Shown piece after piece: positions 41,485-49,872 of a stretch of 64,000 nucleotides of DNA. The position numbers were made by a program, and so were the translations under genes. The DNA lies in assembly GCA_035535015.1 (NCBI GenBank), contig DATLQU010000066.1, forward strand, positions 1 to 64,000. Reading direction: 5' to 3'. Every line of letters starts with the position of its first letter. Position 1 is the stretch's first letter. The notes beneath the pieces are model-generated. The model made no database searches. It worked only from the letters and a program-made list of their open reading frames with translations, and was not told the origin of the DNA. This stretch comes from Palsa-661 sp035535015. Its GTDB lineage: Bacteria; Actinomycetota; Acidimicrobiia; Acidimicrobiales; UBA8190.

Positions 41485-43046
41485 CAGGACACGGTAGGCG
41501 GCGGACCGCTGGCGAAAGAGCCGGCCCCGTCGGGAAGGATCCGTGTCCCGGTCGGGTCGAGCCGGGCCAGGGGCAACCGGACCCAGAAGGTGGCACCGAG
41601 GCGGAGGCCGAGACCGCGGTCGGAGTCGGCGGCCGGTCCCGGGGCCATGGTGGGCGCCGGGGCCTCCGATTCCACGCCGACGGAGCCTCCGTGGGCCTGG
41701 GCGATGGCCGAGACGATGGCCAGGCCCAGACCGACACCGCCGGTGGCCCGGGCCCGGGAGGGGTCGGCCCGGTGGAAGGGTTCGAAGATGTGGAGCTGCT
41801 CCTCGGGGGCGATGCCCGGACCCAGGTCGGCCACGGTCAGAAGGGCGGTGTCGCCGTCGGTCCGGACGGCCACGGTCACCGGGGTCCCGGCCGGGGTGTG
41901 GGCGATGGCGTTGGCCACCAGGTTGTCGACCACCTGGCGGAGCCGGTTGGCGTCGCCCACCACCGTCACCGGGGCGGTGGGGGTGAAGCTGATCTGCCGG
42001 TCGGGCGCCTTCACCCGGCCGGCGTCCACGGCGGCGGCGGCGATGGCGGTCAGCTCCACGTGCTCGTGCTCGAGGGGCCGTTCCCGGTCGAGCCGGGCCA
42101 GCAGGAGCAGGTCGTCGACCAGCTCGCTCATCCGGTTGGCCTCCGACCGGATGTGGCGCATGGAGGTGGCCAGGTCCTCGGGCCGGTCGCGCGCCCCGCG
42201 TTCGAAGATCTCGGCGTAGCCGCGGATGGAGGTCAGGGGCGTCCGCAGTTCATGGGAGGCGTCGGCCAGGAAGCGCCGGAGCCTCTCCTCCGAGGCGGCG
42301 CGTGCCGCGAAGGCGACCTCGATCTCCGAGAGCATCGTGTTCAGCGCCACCCCCAGCCGACCCACCTCGGTGTGGGACTCGGTCTCCGCCACCCGCTGGG
42401 TCAGGTCGCCCCCGGCGATGGCCCCGGCCGTGGTGGCCATCTCGTCGAGGGGCCGCAGCCCCCGGCGGACCATCCACCACGACAGGCTGCCGAGCACGAT
42501 GAGGACGGCGGCCGAGACGAAGAGCTCCTGGCGGACCAGGTGGGCGAGGGTGTCGTTCTCGTCGGTCAGGGGCAGGGCGGCCACCACCACGAGACTCCCG
42601 ATCCCGTTGTTGGGCTGTGTGATCTGGGCCACCGCCTCGTAGGAGTGGGCCCCGCAGCCGGTGCCGGTGACAACGAAGAAGGTCGAGGTCTTGGTCCCGC
42701 CCGAGGACACCGGCAGCGGGGTGGGCAGCTTGGCCGACCGGGCCCGGCGGCCGTTGAAGAAGCAGGCGCTCAGAAGGACACGGCCGGTGCTGTCGCGGAG
42801 CTGTCCGTAGGTGCCGGGCAGCACGGCGGTGTCGCCCGGCAGCTGGCAACTGCGGAAGCCGCCCTCGTTCTGGTCGAGGCAGATCTGCAGAGCCCGCGCC
42901 ACCGGGCCGGGGGCGGCCAACAACTGCTGGTCGAGCCGGGCGGTCAGGAACGACTGCAGCGAGGTGTAGGTCACCACGTCGGAGACGATCAGTCCGCCGG
43001 CCACGATGCCTACCAGTACCAGCAGCAGCCGGAGGCGCAGGGTCAT
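41484..43046 (-). CDS. Two-component sensor histidine kinase
   Basis: A 520-residue membrane kinase. Span 1 is LRLLLVLVGIVAGGLIVSDVV, the roughly 130-residue extracytoplasmic sensor domain has four Cys (ICLDQNEGGFRSC, LLSACF, GTGCG), and span 2 is LFVSAAVLIVLGSLSWWMV. HAMP, HisKA (FLADASHELRTPLTSIRGYAEIFERG) and HATPase (NLVANAIAHTPAGT, VADLGPGIAPE, GVGLGLAIVSAIAQAHGGSV) follow. It lies 13 bp after the response regulator gene. Confidence 0.94.
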   Translation of the reverse strand: MTLRLRLLLVLVGIVAGGLIVSDVVTYTSLQSFLTARLDQQLLAAPGPVARALQICLDQNEGGFRSCQLPGDTAVLPGTYGQLRDSTGRVLLSACFFNGRRARSAKLPTPLPVSSGGTKTSTFFVVTGTGCGAHSYEAVAQITQPNNGIGSLVVVAALPLTDENDTLAHLVRQELFVSAAVLIVLGSLSWWMVRRGLRPLDEMATTAGAIAGGDLTQRVAETESHTEVGRLGVALNTMLSEIEVAFAARAASEERLRRFLADASHELRTPLTSIRGYAEIFERGARDRPEDLATSMRHIRSEANRMSELVDDLLLLARLDRERPLEHEHVELTAIAAAAVDAGRVKAPDRQISFTPTAPVTVVGDANRLRQVVDNLVANAIAHTPAGTPVTVAVRTDGDTALLTVADLGPGIAPEEQLHIFEPFHRADPSRARATGGVGLGLAIVSAIAQAHGGSVGVESEAPAPTMAPGPAADSDRGLGLRLGATFWVRLPLARLDPTGTRILPDGAGSFASGPPPTVS

Positions 43047-43059
43047 AAGAGGTGGAGGG

Positions 43060-43758
43060 TCACGACTCCGGCGGCGGCCGCAGGGTGTAGCCGACCCCCC
43101 GGACGGTGTGGATCAGGGGAGGTCCGAGGGAGTCGATCTTGCGCCGGAGGTAGGAGATGTAGATCTCGACCACGTTGGCGTTGCCGTCGAAGTCGTAGTT
43201 CCAGACCCGGTCCAGGATCTGTGACTTGGAGACGACCCGGCCGGCGTTCAGCAGCAGGTAGTGGAGCAGCTTGAACTCGGTCGGGGTGAGATCGATGGCA
43301 GTCGTCCCCCGGAAGACCTCGTGGGACTCCTCCTCGAGCCGGAGGTCGGCCAACTCCAGCCGTCCGTCGTCGTCGTCGCCGTGGACCCGTCGCAAGATGG
43401 CCCGGACGCGGACGATCAGTTCCTCCACACTGAAGGGCTTGGTCATATAGTCGTCGCCGCCCAGGGTGAAGCCCCGGAGCTTGTCGTCCAGGGTGTCGCG
43501 GGCGGTGAGGAAGAGCACCGGCGTCCGGGTGCCGGCCATGTCCCGGCTCATCCGTTCGAGGACCTCGAAGCCGTTCAGGTCGGGCAGCATCACGTCGAGG
43601 ACGATCAATTGGGGCCGGAAGGTCCCCATGGCCTCGAGGGCCTGGCGGCCCAGATGGGCCACCCGGACGTCCATGCCCTCGTAGCGCAAGGCCATCGAGA
43701 GCAGGTCGGTGATGCTGTGCTCGTCGTCCACGACGAGGATGCGCGCGGGAGTGGACAC
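43060..43758 (-). CDS. OmpR/PhoP-type response regulator
   Basis: The receiver domain has the acidic pair VVDDE, phospho-acceptor LIVLDVMLPDLNGFEVL (Asp near residue 54), LTARD and DDYMTKPF. The winged-helix output domain has LTPTEFKLLHYLLLNAGRVVSKSQILDRVWNYDFDGNANVVEIYISYLRRKID and HTVRGVGYTL. 232 residues. Related to the PrrA/TcrX group. Signal unknown. Confidence 0.95.
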   Translation of the reverse strand: MSTPARILVVDDEHSITDLLSMALRYEGMDVRVAHLGRQALEAMGTFRPQLIVLDVMLPDLNGFEVLERMSRDMAGTRTPVLFLTARDTLDDKLRGFTLGGDDYMTKPFSVEELIVRVRAILRRVHGDDDDGRLELADLRLEEESHEVFRGTTAIDLTPTEFKLLHYLLLNAGRVVSKSQILDRVWNYDFDGNANVVEIYISYLRRKIDSLGPPLIHTVRGVGYTLRPPPES

Positions 43759-43901
43759 GGTCTTCGGCCTCCTTTGCCGCGATCCTGAACGAGTGTTCTG
43801 TGGGTCTCCTGTGAAGAGCGTCGACCGGCTCTCATTCTCAGAAATCTCACAGTATCGGGGAGGATCGTGAAGAGGTCGGAGAGGACCCGCCGGGGAGCGG
43901 C

Positions 43902-44228
43902 TCAGCCGCGGGCGTCGGGGTGACTGACCAGCCGGCGACGGACCACCTTGGCCACCGGGCGCCGGCCGCCGTCCCGTGGCGTGGTGCCGTCCAGCGGCGT
44001 GGTGCCGTCGATCGGCGCGGTGCCGTCGATCGGCGCGGTGCTGTCGAGAGACCGGACGGTCTCGTGGCGCGCCGTGGCCGTCTTCCGAAGACGGCCGCCT
44101 CCGGCGGCGCTCGGGTGCCGACCGGTGTCGATCGCTGTCGCCGAAGGAGAATCCGTCCCGGCGCCGACCGACAGCAGGGTCTCGTCGATGAGCCGGACTA
44201 TTTCGTCACAGCGGTCGCCCAGAGTCAT
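43902..44228 (-). CDS. Hypothetical protein with tandem DGTxP repeats
   Basis: A 108-residue product starting MTLGDRCDEIVRLIDETLLSVGAGT. AAGGAGGG lies seven bases before the ATG, the main reason I accept it as a gene. Residues about 60-85 are six-residue repeats (APIDGT, TPLDGT). The tail is basic (VAKVVRRRLVSHPDARG). No family recognised. It lies between the response regulator and a divergent SnoaL-like gene. Confidence 0.55.
   Translation of the reverse strand: MTLGDRCDEIVRLIDETLLSVGAGTDSPSATAIDTGRHPSAAGGGRLRKTATARHETVRSLDSTAPIDGTAPIDGTTPLDGTTPRDGGRRPVAKVVRRRLVSHPDARG
43978..44049. repeat. 18-bp tandem array, four copies
   Basis: Four imperfect 18-bp units (GGCGTGGTGCCGTCCAGC and close variants) lie inside the hypothetical gene at 43902-44228 and encode its DGTxPx repeats in frame. 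Confidence 0.85.
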
Positions 44229-44389
44229 CGGGACCCTCCTTCGTCACCCCATCATCGGCGTGGCGTGTCGCCCGCTGAAGGACGTGACCTCTTTGTCGGT
44301 CTCGGTGGTCGTCTTGGCCACGGCACGTGACGAATTGATCCGCTCTACGATGCGGTCCGGCCGGTCGCTTCTCCTTCTGGCATCGGTGC

Positions 44390-44878
44390 ATGACCGACAG
44401 ATACCCGGAGACGGCCGTGGACGACACATCGCAGTTGCTAGCGGACCGGGCGGCGTTGCGCGACCTGGTCGACGCCTACGCCCGCCACGTCGATCGCCGC
44501 GACGCCGAGGCGGTGGCCGCGCTCTTCACCGCCGACGGCAGGCTCGTCTCCCGGTTGCACAACCCGGCGGCCGACGCCCCCATCGTCCGCCGGGGCCGGG
44601 ACGAGATCGCCACCGCCCTGGTGGCCGGGCTCGACCGGTATATCGCCACCACCCACATCGTGGGAGGCCAGGTCGTGGCCCTCGACGGCGACCGGGCATC
44701 GGGGGACACCGTCTCTCTGGCCCACCACGTCTACGAAACGGCCGGGACCCGCCGGATGCTCGTGATGGCCGTCCGCTACACCGACACCTACGCCCGCCAG
44801 CCCGGGGGATGGGGCTTCGCCGAACGCCAACTGCACCTCGACTGGCGCGAGGACAGACCCTTGGAGGACCGATCATGA
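44390..44878 (+). CDS. SnoaL-like (NTF2-fold) protein
   Basis: The 162 residues begin with LLADRAALRDLVDAYARHVDRRDAEAVAALFTADGRLV, the signature start of SnoaL_4-type proteins. It continues through THIVGGQVVALDGDRASGDT to FAERQLHLDWRED. The fold hosts small ketosteroid isomerase-like or dehydratase activities; substrate unknown. The F420-type oxidoreductase gene starts 13 bp after it. Confidence 0.85.
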   Translation: MTDRYPETAVDDTSQLLADRAALRDLVDAYARHVDRRDAEAVAALFTADGRLVSRLHNPAADAPIVRRGRDEIATALVAGLDRYIATTHIVGGQVVALDGDRASGDTVSLAHHVYETAGTRRMLVMAVRYTDTYARQPGGWGFAERQLHLDWREDRPLEDRS

Positions 44879-44891
44879 CCGAGCCGATCTC

Positions 44892-45782
44892 GTGACCGTG
44901 CAATTCGCCGTCCTGCCCCCGGTACGCGCCGGCGTCTGCGCCGACCCCGACTGGATGATCGGTTTCGCCCGGCACGCCGAGGCCCTGGGCTTCGAATCCA
45001 TCGTCCTGGTCGAGCATCCGGTGGTAATCAGCAGCTACACGAGCACCTACCCCTATGCCCCGTCGGGCCGGATGCCCCTGGCCGACGACTGCGCCATCCC
45101 CGATCCCCTCGACGTCCTGGCCTTCATCGCCGCCGCCACCAGCCGATTGCAGCTGGCCACCGGCGTCCTCGTCCTGCCCGCCCACCACCCGGTGATCATG
45201 GCCAAGCGCCTGGCCACCATCGACGCCCTGTCGAAGGGGCGCGTCCGGCTCTGTGTCGGCGTGGGCTGGATGCGCGAGGAGCTCGAGGCCTGCGGGATCG
45301 ACTTCTCGTCGCGTGGCCGGCGCACCGACGAATGCATCGACGTCATGCGTGCCCTGTGGGCCGACACCGAGCCCGACGGGTCCGCCTTCGACGGTGAGTT
45401 CTTTCACTTCTCCCACGCCCACACCCACCCGAAGCCGTCCCGGCCGGGCGGTGTCCCCATCCACATCGGCGGCCACTCCTCGGCTTCCATCCGCCGGGCC
45501 GCCCGACGCGGCGACGGCTGGCACCCGCTCGGCATCCGGGGCGAGGAGCTCACGAGGGCCGTGGCCGAACTGCACCGGGAAGCCGAGGCGGCCGGGCGCG
45601 ACCCCGGGGCCATCGAGCTCACCCTGACCGGGGTGTCGACGGGGACGACGCCCGAAACGCCGGCCGAGCTCGAGGAGATGGGGGTGGACCGTCTGGTGGT
45701 GACCTGCCTGCAGAAGGAGCTGGCGGCGGCCCAGGACGAGATGGCCCAGGTGGCGCGGACGGTCGGCCTCACGCCCGGCTGA
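44892..45782 (+). CDS. LLM-class F420-dependent oxidoreductase
   Basis: Luciferase-like (beta/alpha) barrel of 296 residues, closest to the TIGR03619 group: FARHAEALGFESIVLVEHP, LQLATGVLVLPAHHPVIMAKRLATIDALSKGRVRLCVGVGWMREELEACGIDF, RPGGVPIHIGGHS, AARRGDGWHP. Members use F420 or FMN. GTG 44892 lacks a strong Shine-Dalgarno sequence and may rely on coupling to the SnoaL-like gene. Confidence 0.88.
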   Translation: MTVQFAVLPPVRAGVCADPDWMIGFARHAEALGFESIVLVEHPVVISSYTSTYPYAPSGRMPLADDCAIPDPLDVLAFIAAATSRLQLATGVLVLPAHHPVIMAKRLATIDALSKGRVRLCVGVGWMREELEACGIDFSSRGRRTDECIDVMRALWADTEPDGSAFDGEFFHFSHAHTHPKPSRPGGVPIHIGGHSSASIRRAARRGDGWHPLGIRGEELTRAVAELHREAEAAGRDPGAIELTLTGVSTGTTPETPAELEEMGVDRLVVTCLQKELAAAQDEMAQVARTVGLTPG

Positions 45783-45829
45783 CTGACCCACCTCCGTGGT
45801 CCTCGGGGGATGCCCGTAGTGTTCGGGGC

Positions 45830-47104
45830 ATGCACGACTCGGCACCGCTGGCCTGGCGCCAGCTCGTCGGACTGTCTGACGTCCGGGCGGCGGCCGAGCG
45901 GCTCCGTCCCGTGGGGGTGCAGACGCCTCTCCAGTTGAGCGAGCGCCTGTCCGAGCGCCACCGGGCCTCGGTCTACCTGAAGCGCGAAGACCTCCAGGCC
46001 GTCCGCTCCTACAAGATCCGCGGCGCCTACAACTTCATCGCCGGCCTTTCCCCCGAGCGGCTGCGGGCCGGGGTGGTCTGTGCCTCGGCCGGCAACCACG
46101 CCCAAGGCGTGGCCTGGTCCTGTCGGCATCTGGGCGTGGGGGGCGTCGTCTTTCTCCCCCGCCGTACCCCGCGCCAGAAGGTGGCCCGCATCCGGGCCCT
46201 GGCCGGCGACCTGGTCGAGCTCCGCTTCGCCGGCGACAGCTTCGACGACGCCAACGCCGCCGCCGCCGACTATGCGGCTGAGACGGGTGCCACCGTGGTG
46301 CCCACCTTCGACCACCCCATGACCGTGGCCGGTCAGGGCACCGTCGGCCTGGAGGCGGTCGAGCAACTCGGTGAGCCTCCCGACGTCTTCGTCGTCCCCA
46401 TCGGCGGCGGGGGACTCATCTCGGGCATCGCCGTCACCCTGGAAGGCATGGGGGCGGCGACCAGGATCGTGGGGGCCCAACCGGCCGGTGCCCCGGCCAT
46501 GGTCCGCTCGCTCGAGGCCGGCCATCCCGTCACCATCGACATCACCGACGACTTCGTCGACGGCGCCGTCGTCCGCACCCCGGGACAACTCACCTTCGCC
46601 GTCGTCCGCGACCTGGTGTCCGAGATCGAGGTGGTGGACGAGGGCCGGGTCTGTACCGAGCAACTGGCGCTCTACCAGGACGACGGCATCGTGGCCGAAC
46701 CGGCCGGCGCCCTGGCCATCGCCGCCCTCGACGCCCTGGGCCCCTCGATCGAAGCCAAGACCGTGGTCTGCGTCCTCTCCGGCGGCAACAACGACGTGGC
46801 CCGCTACGACGAGATCCTCGAGCGCTCCCTCGTCTATCAGGGCCTGAAGCACTACTTCGTGGTGGCCTTCCCCCAGTCGCCGGGGGCGTTGCGCCGGTTC
46901 CTCGACGAATGCCTCGGACCGACCGACGACATCGTCCTCTTCGAGTACGTGAAGAAGAACGACCGCGAATTCGGTCCCGCCGTGGTGGGCATCGAGCTGG
47001 CCCAGCGCCAGGACCTCGACGGCCTGGTGGCCCGCATCGCCGCGTCGGGCCTCGACGCCCAGCGCCTCCCGCCCGATACCCCCGTCTTCCGCCTGCTCGT
47101 CTGA
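45830..47104 (+). CDS. ilvA: Threonine ammonia-lyase
   Basis: PLP enzyme converting threonine to 2-oxobutanoate in isoleucine synthesis. The PLP lysine is K62 in VRSYKIRGAYN; CASAGNHAQGVAWSC and VPIGGGGLISG bind substrate and phosphate, and LSGGNND closes the site. Residues after about 340 form one ACT-like domain (HYFVVAFPQSPGALRRFLDECLG). 424 residues, so it is the shorter biosynthetic type with one regulatory domain. ATG 45830 follows GTTCGGGGC, a weak ribosome site. Confidence 0.94.
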   Translation: MHDSAPLAWRQLVGLSDVRAAAERLRPVGVQTPLQLSERLSERHRASVYLKREDLQAVRSYKIRGAYNFIAGLSPERLRAGVVCASAGNHAQGVAWSCRHLGVGGVVFLPRRTPRQKVARIRALAGDLVELRFAGDSFDDANAAAADYAAETGATVVPTFDHPMTVAGQGTVGLEAVEQLGEPPDVFVVPIGGGGLISGIAVTLEGMGAATRIVGAQPAGAPAMVRSLEAGHPVTIDITDDFVDGAVVRTPGQLTFAVVRDLVSEIEVVDEGRVCTEQLALYQDDGIVAEPAGALAIAALDALGPSIEAKTVVCVLSGGNNDVARYDEILERSLVYQGLKHYFVVAFPQSPGALRRFLDECLGPTDDIVLFEYVKKNDREFGPAVVGIELAQRQDLDGLVARIAASGLDAQRLPPDTPVFRLLV

Positions 47105-47238
47105 GGGCCGCCGCCTACCGGGTCGGGGCAGCGCAACGGACACCTCGTCTTCGAGGCGCCCGTTCACTGACGGTCCGGGGTGCACACAGGGGCCCGAAGG
47201 GTCCGAGTTCCCAGCCGTTTGATTTTGCGACGCGGCTC

Positions 47239-47433
47239 CTACGCCCGGAGGGAACCGGCCAACACGCGCCCGGCGCTGTGGGGACCACGGTGCAGCAGCA
47301 GCCGCTCCCGGTCACAGAGCTCGTCGTAGCGCGCCCTGTCCTCCTCGGTCATCGTCCCCATGGCGCGGCCAAGGCCCAAGTCGTCCAGTTGGCGTCGAAC
47401 GAAGTCCAAGTCCCCGGTTCCGGCGTTGTTCAT
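47239..47433 (-). CDS. Small hypothetical acidic/charged protein
   Basis: A 64-residue product starting MNNAGTGDLDFVRRQLDDLGLG and including MTEEDRARYDELCDRERLLL, which has normal protein-like helix composition. TATGGAG is six bases before the ATG. No family recognised. It lies alone in the 514-bp stretch between ilvA and the lipoprotein gene; the rest of that stretch (47105-47238 and 47434-47618) shows nothing else I can support. Confidence 0.45.
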   Translation of the reverse strand: MNNAGTGDLDFVRRQLDDLGLGRAMGTMTEEDRARYDELCDRERLLLHRGPHSAGRVLAGSLRA

Positions 47434-47618
47434 GACTCCATAGTCGGGATGGCGACACTCACCCACTGGAGGCGAAGGTCCATCACCGCACCGTCGCCAT
47501 GGGTCGTCGTGCCCGACCGGGGCGTCACCGCTTCACCATTGGGGAGCGGTTGTGCATCTTGCCGATGTACGGATCCCGCCAGCCCCTGCAACGAGGCAAG
47601 GTCGACGTGTCAAACTGC

Positions 47619-48353
47619 TCAGTCGGGGATGTGCGCAAGAGCGGCGTCCATGACCGATCCCATCACGGTTGGAGAGGGCAGGGGTGGTAGCCCGGCGTTC
47701 GTCGGAGAGCCGGAGGTGAGGGACTGTGAGAACCAACTGACTTTTAACAGAACTGGACCCTTGCTTGTAACGACGGTCGCCGTCAACAGGCTCTGAATGC
47801 TGCTGCCGAGATTGGAGACCGTGGCCACGAGATTCGGTACCGAGCCTGGAAGATCGACTGTCTTCTCTTCTCCGTTGCGGCACTCGGCCAGGACGGCGTT
47901 CACCCGGCTCAGGAGGCCCGCCGCCTCTTGCGGCGAGGGTGTTTGGTCCAACGCCTCGACGATGCCGGAAGAGGGCCCTGTCGTGGCATTGCCCATGGTG
48001 AAGGTGATGTAGGCGATGGGAACCGACATCGGAACGACGCCGTCGAACTCTGGGGGCGATGAGTTCGATGTCTCAGGTCCCGTCGTGTTGTAGCCGTTGG
48101 GGACATCCTTGAGGGTAAGGAGCAGCTGATCAAGTTGTGCCGCCACCGGGCCTCCGGTCCAGTCGGTGACGCATGCCGCGGCCATCGTCGTGATCGGGAG
48201 TGGCGTCTGTACAACTGTGGTCGTCGAACTCTGCGCCTGTGGTCCCGTCGTCACCGCTGCCGTCTTGTGACCGAGAGTCGGCGTGATGGCGCACCCGGCC
48301 GCCGACGTACTCATCATCGCGGTGGCAAAGAGCACTACCATCCGACGACGCAT
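47619..48353 (-). CDS. Lipoprotein with PknH-sensor-like character
   Basis: Signal peptide RRMVVLFATAMMSTSAAGC with lipobox SAAGC, so probably membrane-anchored by lipidation. The mature part has a Ser/Thr linker and a domain with LDQLLLTLKDVPNGYN, reminiscent of actinobacterial sensor lipoproteins, and two Cys (AACVTD, LAECRN) that could pair. 244 residues. Base composition is less G+C-rich than its neighbours, consistent with transfer. Function unknown. Confidence 0.75.
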   Translation of the reverse strand: MRRRMVVLFATAMMSTSAAGCAITPTLGHKTAAVTTGPQAQSSTTTVVQTPLPITTMAAACVTDWTGGPVAAQLDQLLLTLKDVPNGYNTTGPETSNSSPPEFDGVVPMSVPIAYITFTMGNATTGPSSGIVEALDQTPSPQEAAGLLSRVNAVLAECRNGEEKTVDLPGSVPNLVATVSNLGSSIQSLLTATVVTSKGPVLLKVSWFSQSLTSGSPTNAGLPPLPSPTVMGSVMDAALAHIPD

Positions 48354-48441
48354 ACGGCGATGGTAAGCGGGGTGGGTGACACAGGCCGAGGGATCAAGGA
48401 GCCCCAGATCTTGATGGCACCTCAGGCCCAGCGGGAGCTGA

Positions 48442-49278
48442 TTACAGATTCAGGTCGTGCTTCGGCCGGACCACGATCTCGGACAGGTGGACGCTGGCCG
48501 GGCGGGTGACGGCCCACAAAATGGCCTCGGCCACGTCCTCGGGCGTGCACAGGTGGCCGGGAAGAGCAGCCTGGGCCCCGGCCAGCACCTCGTCGGGCAG
48601 CCTTTCGCCCTTGGTGATCTCGATGGCCGCCGCCTCCGGCGTTCCGGCCACCCCCACCAGCCCCTGCAGCACGGCCGAGTCGAAGTTCCGGGCGAAGTTG
48701 GTGGCGATGGCCCCGGGCATCACGGTGAGCACCTTGATGGGGTCGTCCATCAGCTCCCGCCTCAGCGTGTTGTTGATGCAGTTCACGGCGTGCTTGGTGG
48801 CGCCGTAGACACCGGAGTCGGCTCGCTGAGCGGCCACCGAGGAGATGTTCACCAGGTGACCCTCGGACCCACAGGCCCGCATGGCCTCGACGGCGGCCTG
48901 ACTGCCGACCAGCAGGGCGAAGATGTTCGTCTCGAGCATCACCCGCCAGTGCTCAGGGTCCTTCTCATCGAGGATGGCGTCGGGGTGGCTCAGCCCGGCG
49001 TTGTTCACCATGACGTCGAGCCGGCCGGTGGACTCGGTGGCGTGGCCCACGAATCCCCGCATCTCGTCGACCTGCCGGACGTCGAGGACGTGCGCTTCGC
49101 CGGTGCCGCCGGCAGCGGTGATCTTGGCTACGGACTCGGCCATGGCGTCGGGCGTCCGACCCCCGAGGACGACATGGGCGCCGGCGGAGCCGAAGGTCTC
49201 GGCGATGGCCCGGCCGATGCCGCTCGAGGCACCGGTGACAACGGCGGTCCGACCGGCGAGGACTTTCTCGGGAGACAT
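48442..49278 (-). CDS. Short-chain dehydrogenase/reductase
   Basis: Classical SDR of 278 residues: NAD(P) motif VVTGASSGIGRAIAETFGSAGAHVVLGGR, NNAG, catalytic Ser in VNISSVAA, and YGATKHAVN for the YxxxK pair. The C-terminal DVAEAILWAVTRPASVHLSEIVVRPKHDLNL is typical of NADP-dependent SDRs related to YdfG-like enzymes. Substrate unknown. The next upstream gene ends 7 bp before it on the same strand. Confidence 0.9.
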   Translation of the reverse strand: MSPEKVLAGRTAVVTGASSGIGRAIAETFGSAGAHVVLGGRTPDAMAESVAKITAAGGTGEAHVLDVRQVDEMRGFVGHATESTGRLDVMVNNAGLSHPDAILDEKDPEHWRVMLETNIFALLVGSQAAVEAMRACGSEGHLVNISSVAAQRADSGVYGATKHAVNCINNTLRRELMDDPIKVLTVMPGAIATNFARNFDSAVLQGLVGVAGTPEAAAIEITKGERLPDEVLAGAQAALPGHLCTPEDVAEAILWAVTRPASVHLSEIVVRPKHDLNL

Positions 49279-49285
49279 GGCGGCC

Positions 49286-49723
49286 CTATCGCCGGGGCGT
49301 CATGTCGAGGTCGGGCGGCGGCTGGTCGGGGATCTTCCACTTGAGGAACGACTTGTCGTAGACGTCGTGATAGGCGTTGGCGGCGTCGACCATGGCACCG
49401 AAGGCCGTCTCGAAGCCGTCCCAGTCCTCGGATTCGATGCACTTGGCCACGGCGGCCACCTCCTCGTCGATGAACTTGTCCATGTTCTCGTTGTACTTGG
49501 GCCGCAGGAAGGCACCCTTCTCCATCAGGCCCCGGGCCTCTTTCAACTGGAACCGGGCCAACGCTTGATTGTGGACCTTCCCGGCGTAGTAGCACTTCCA
49601 GATCCGGGCCCCCACCAGAGGCATGATCTCGGCCATCCCGGGCATCAGGTGACCGAGTTCGCTCAGCTCGAAGGTGCCCTTGCCGGTATCGATGACGTGG
49701 TCGTGATCCGCCGTGTCTGACAT
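49286..49723 (-). CDS. Conserved-looking hypothetical helical protein
   Basis: The 145 residues begin SDTADHDHVIDTGKGTFELSELGHLMPGMAEIMPLVGARIWKCYYAGKVHNQALARFQLKEARGLMEKG and are largely helical with several His, Met and Cys. It may be a four-helix bundle, possibly ligand- or metal-binding. I do not recognise a family. It lies 7 bp from the SDR start and is probably co-transcribed with it. Confidence 0.7.
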   Translation of the reverse strand: MSDTADHDHVIDTGKGTFELSELGHLMPGMAEIMPLVGARIWKCYYAGKVHNQALARFQLKEARGLMEKGAFLRPKYNENMDKFIDEEVAAVAKCIESEDWDGFETAFGAMVDAANAYHDVYDKSFLKWKIPDQPPPDLDMTPRR

Positions 49724-49872
49724 GGGCGATTTTCTACCACAGGGCCCCTCGAGCACGACCGGCGCACCCACAGGCACCGGCGGACGGCCCACGACCGGAC
49801 GACCGCCGGACGACCGCCGGGCTGACGCCTCGCGTTTCGTTCGCGCGCCGGTCCCGTCGATACGATGCAGAG

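Noticed and set aside
41691..43274. 527-residue plus-strand ORF over the histidine kinase gene
   Set aside because: Shadow of the kinase; Gly/His/Arg-rich with no domain.
47143..47156. CCTCG-TCTT-CGAGG hairpin after ilvA as a terminator
   Set aside because: Only a 5-bp stem and no T-run; too weak to list as a feature.
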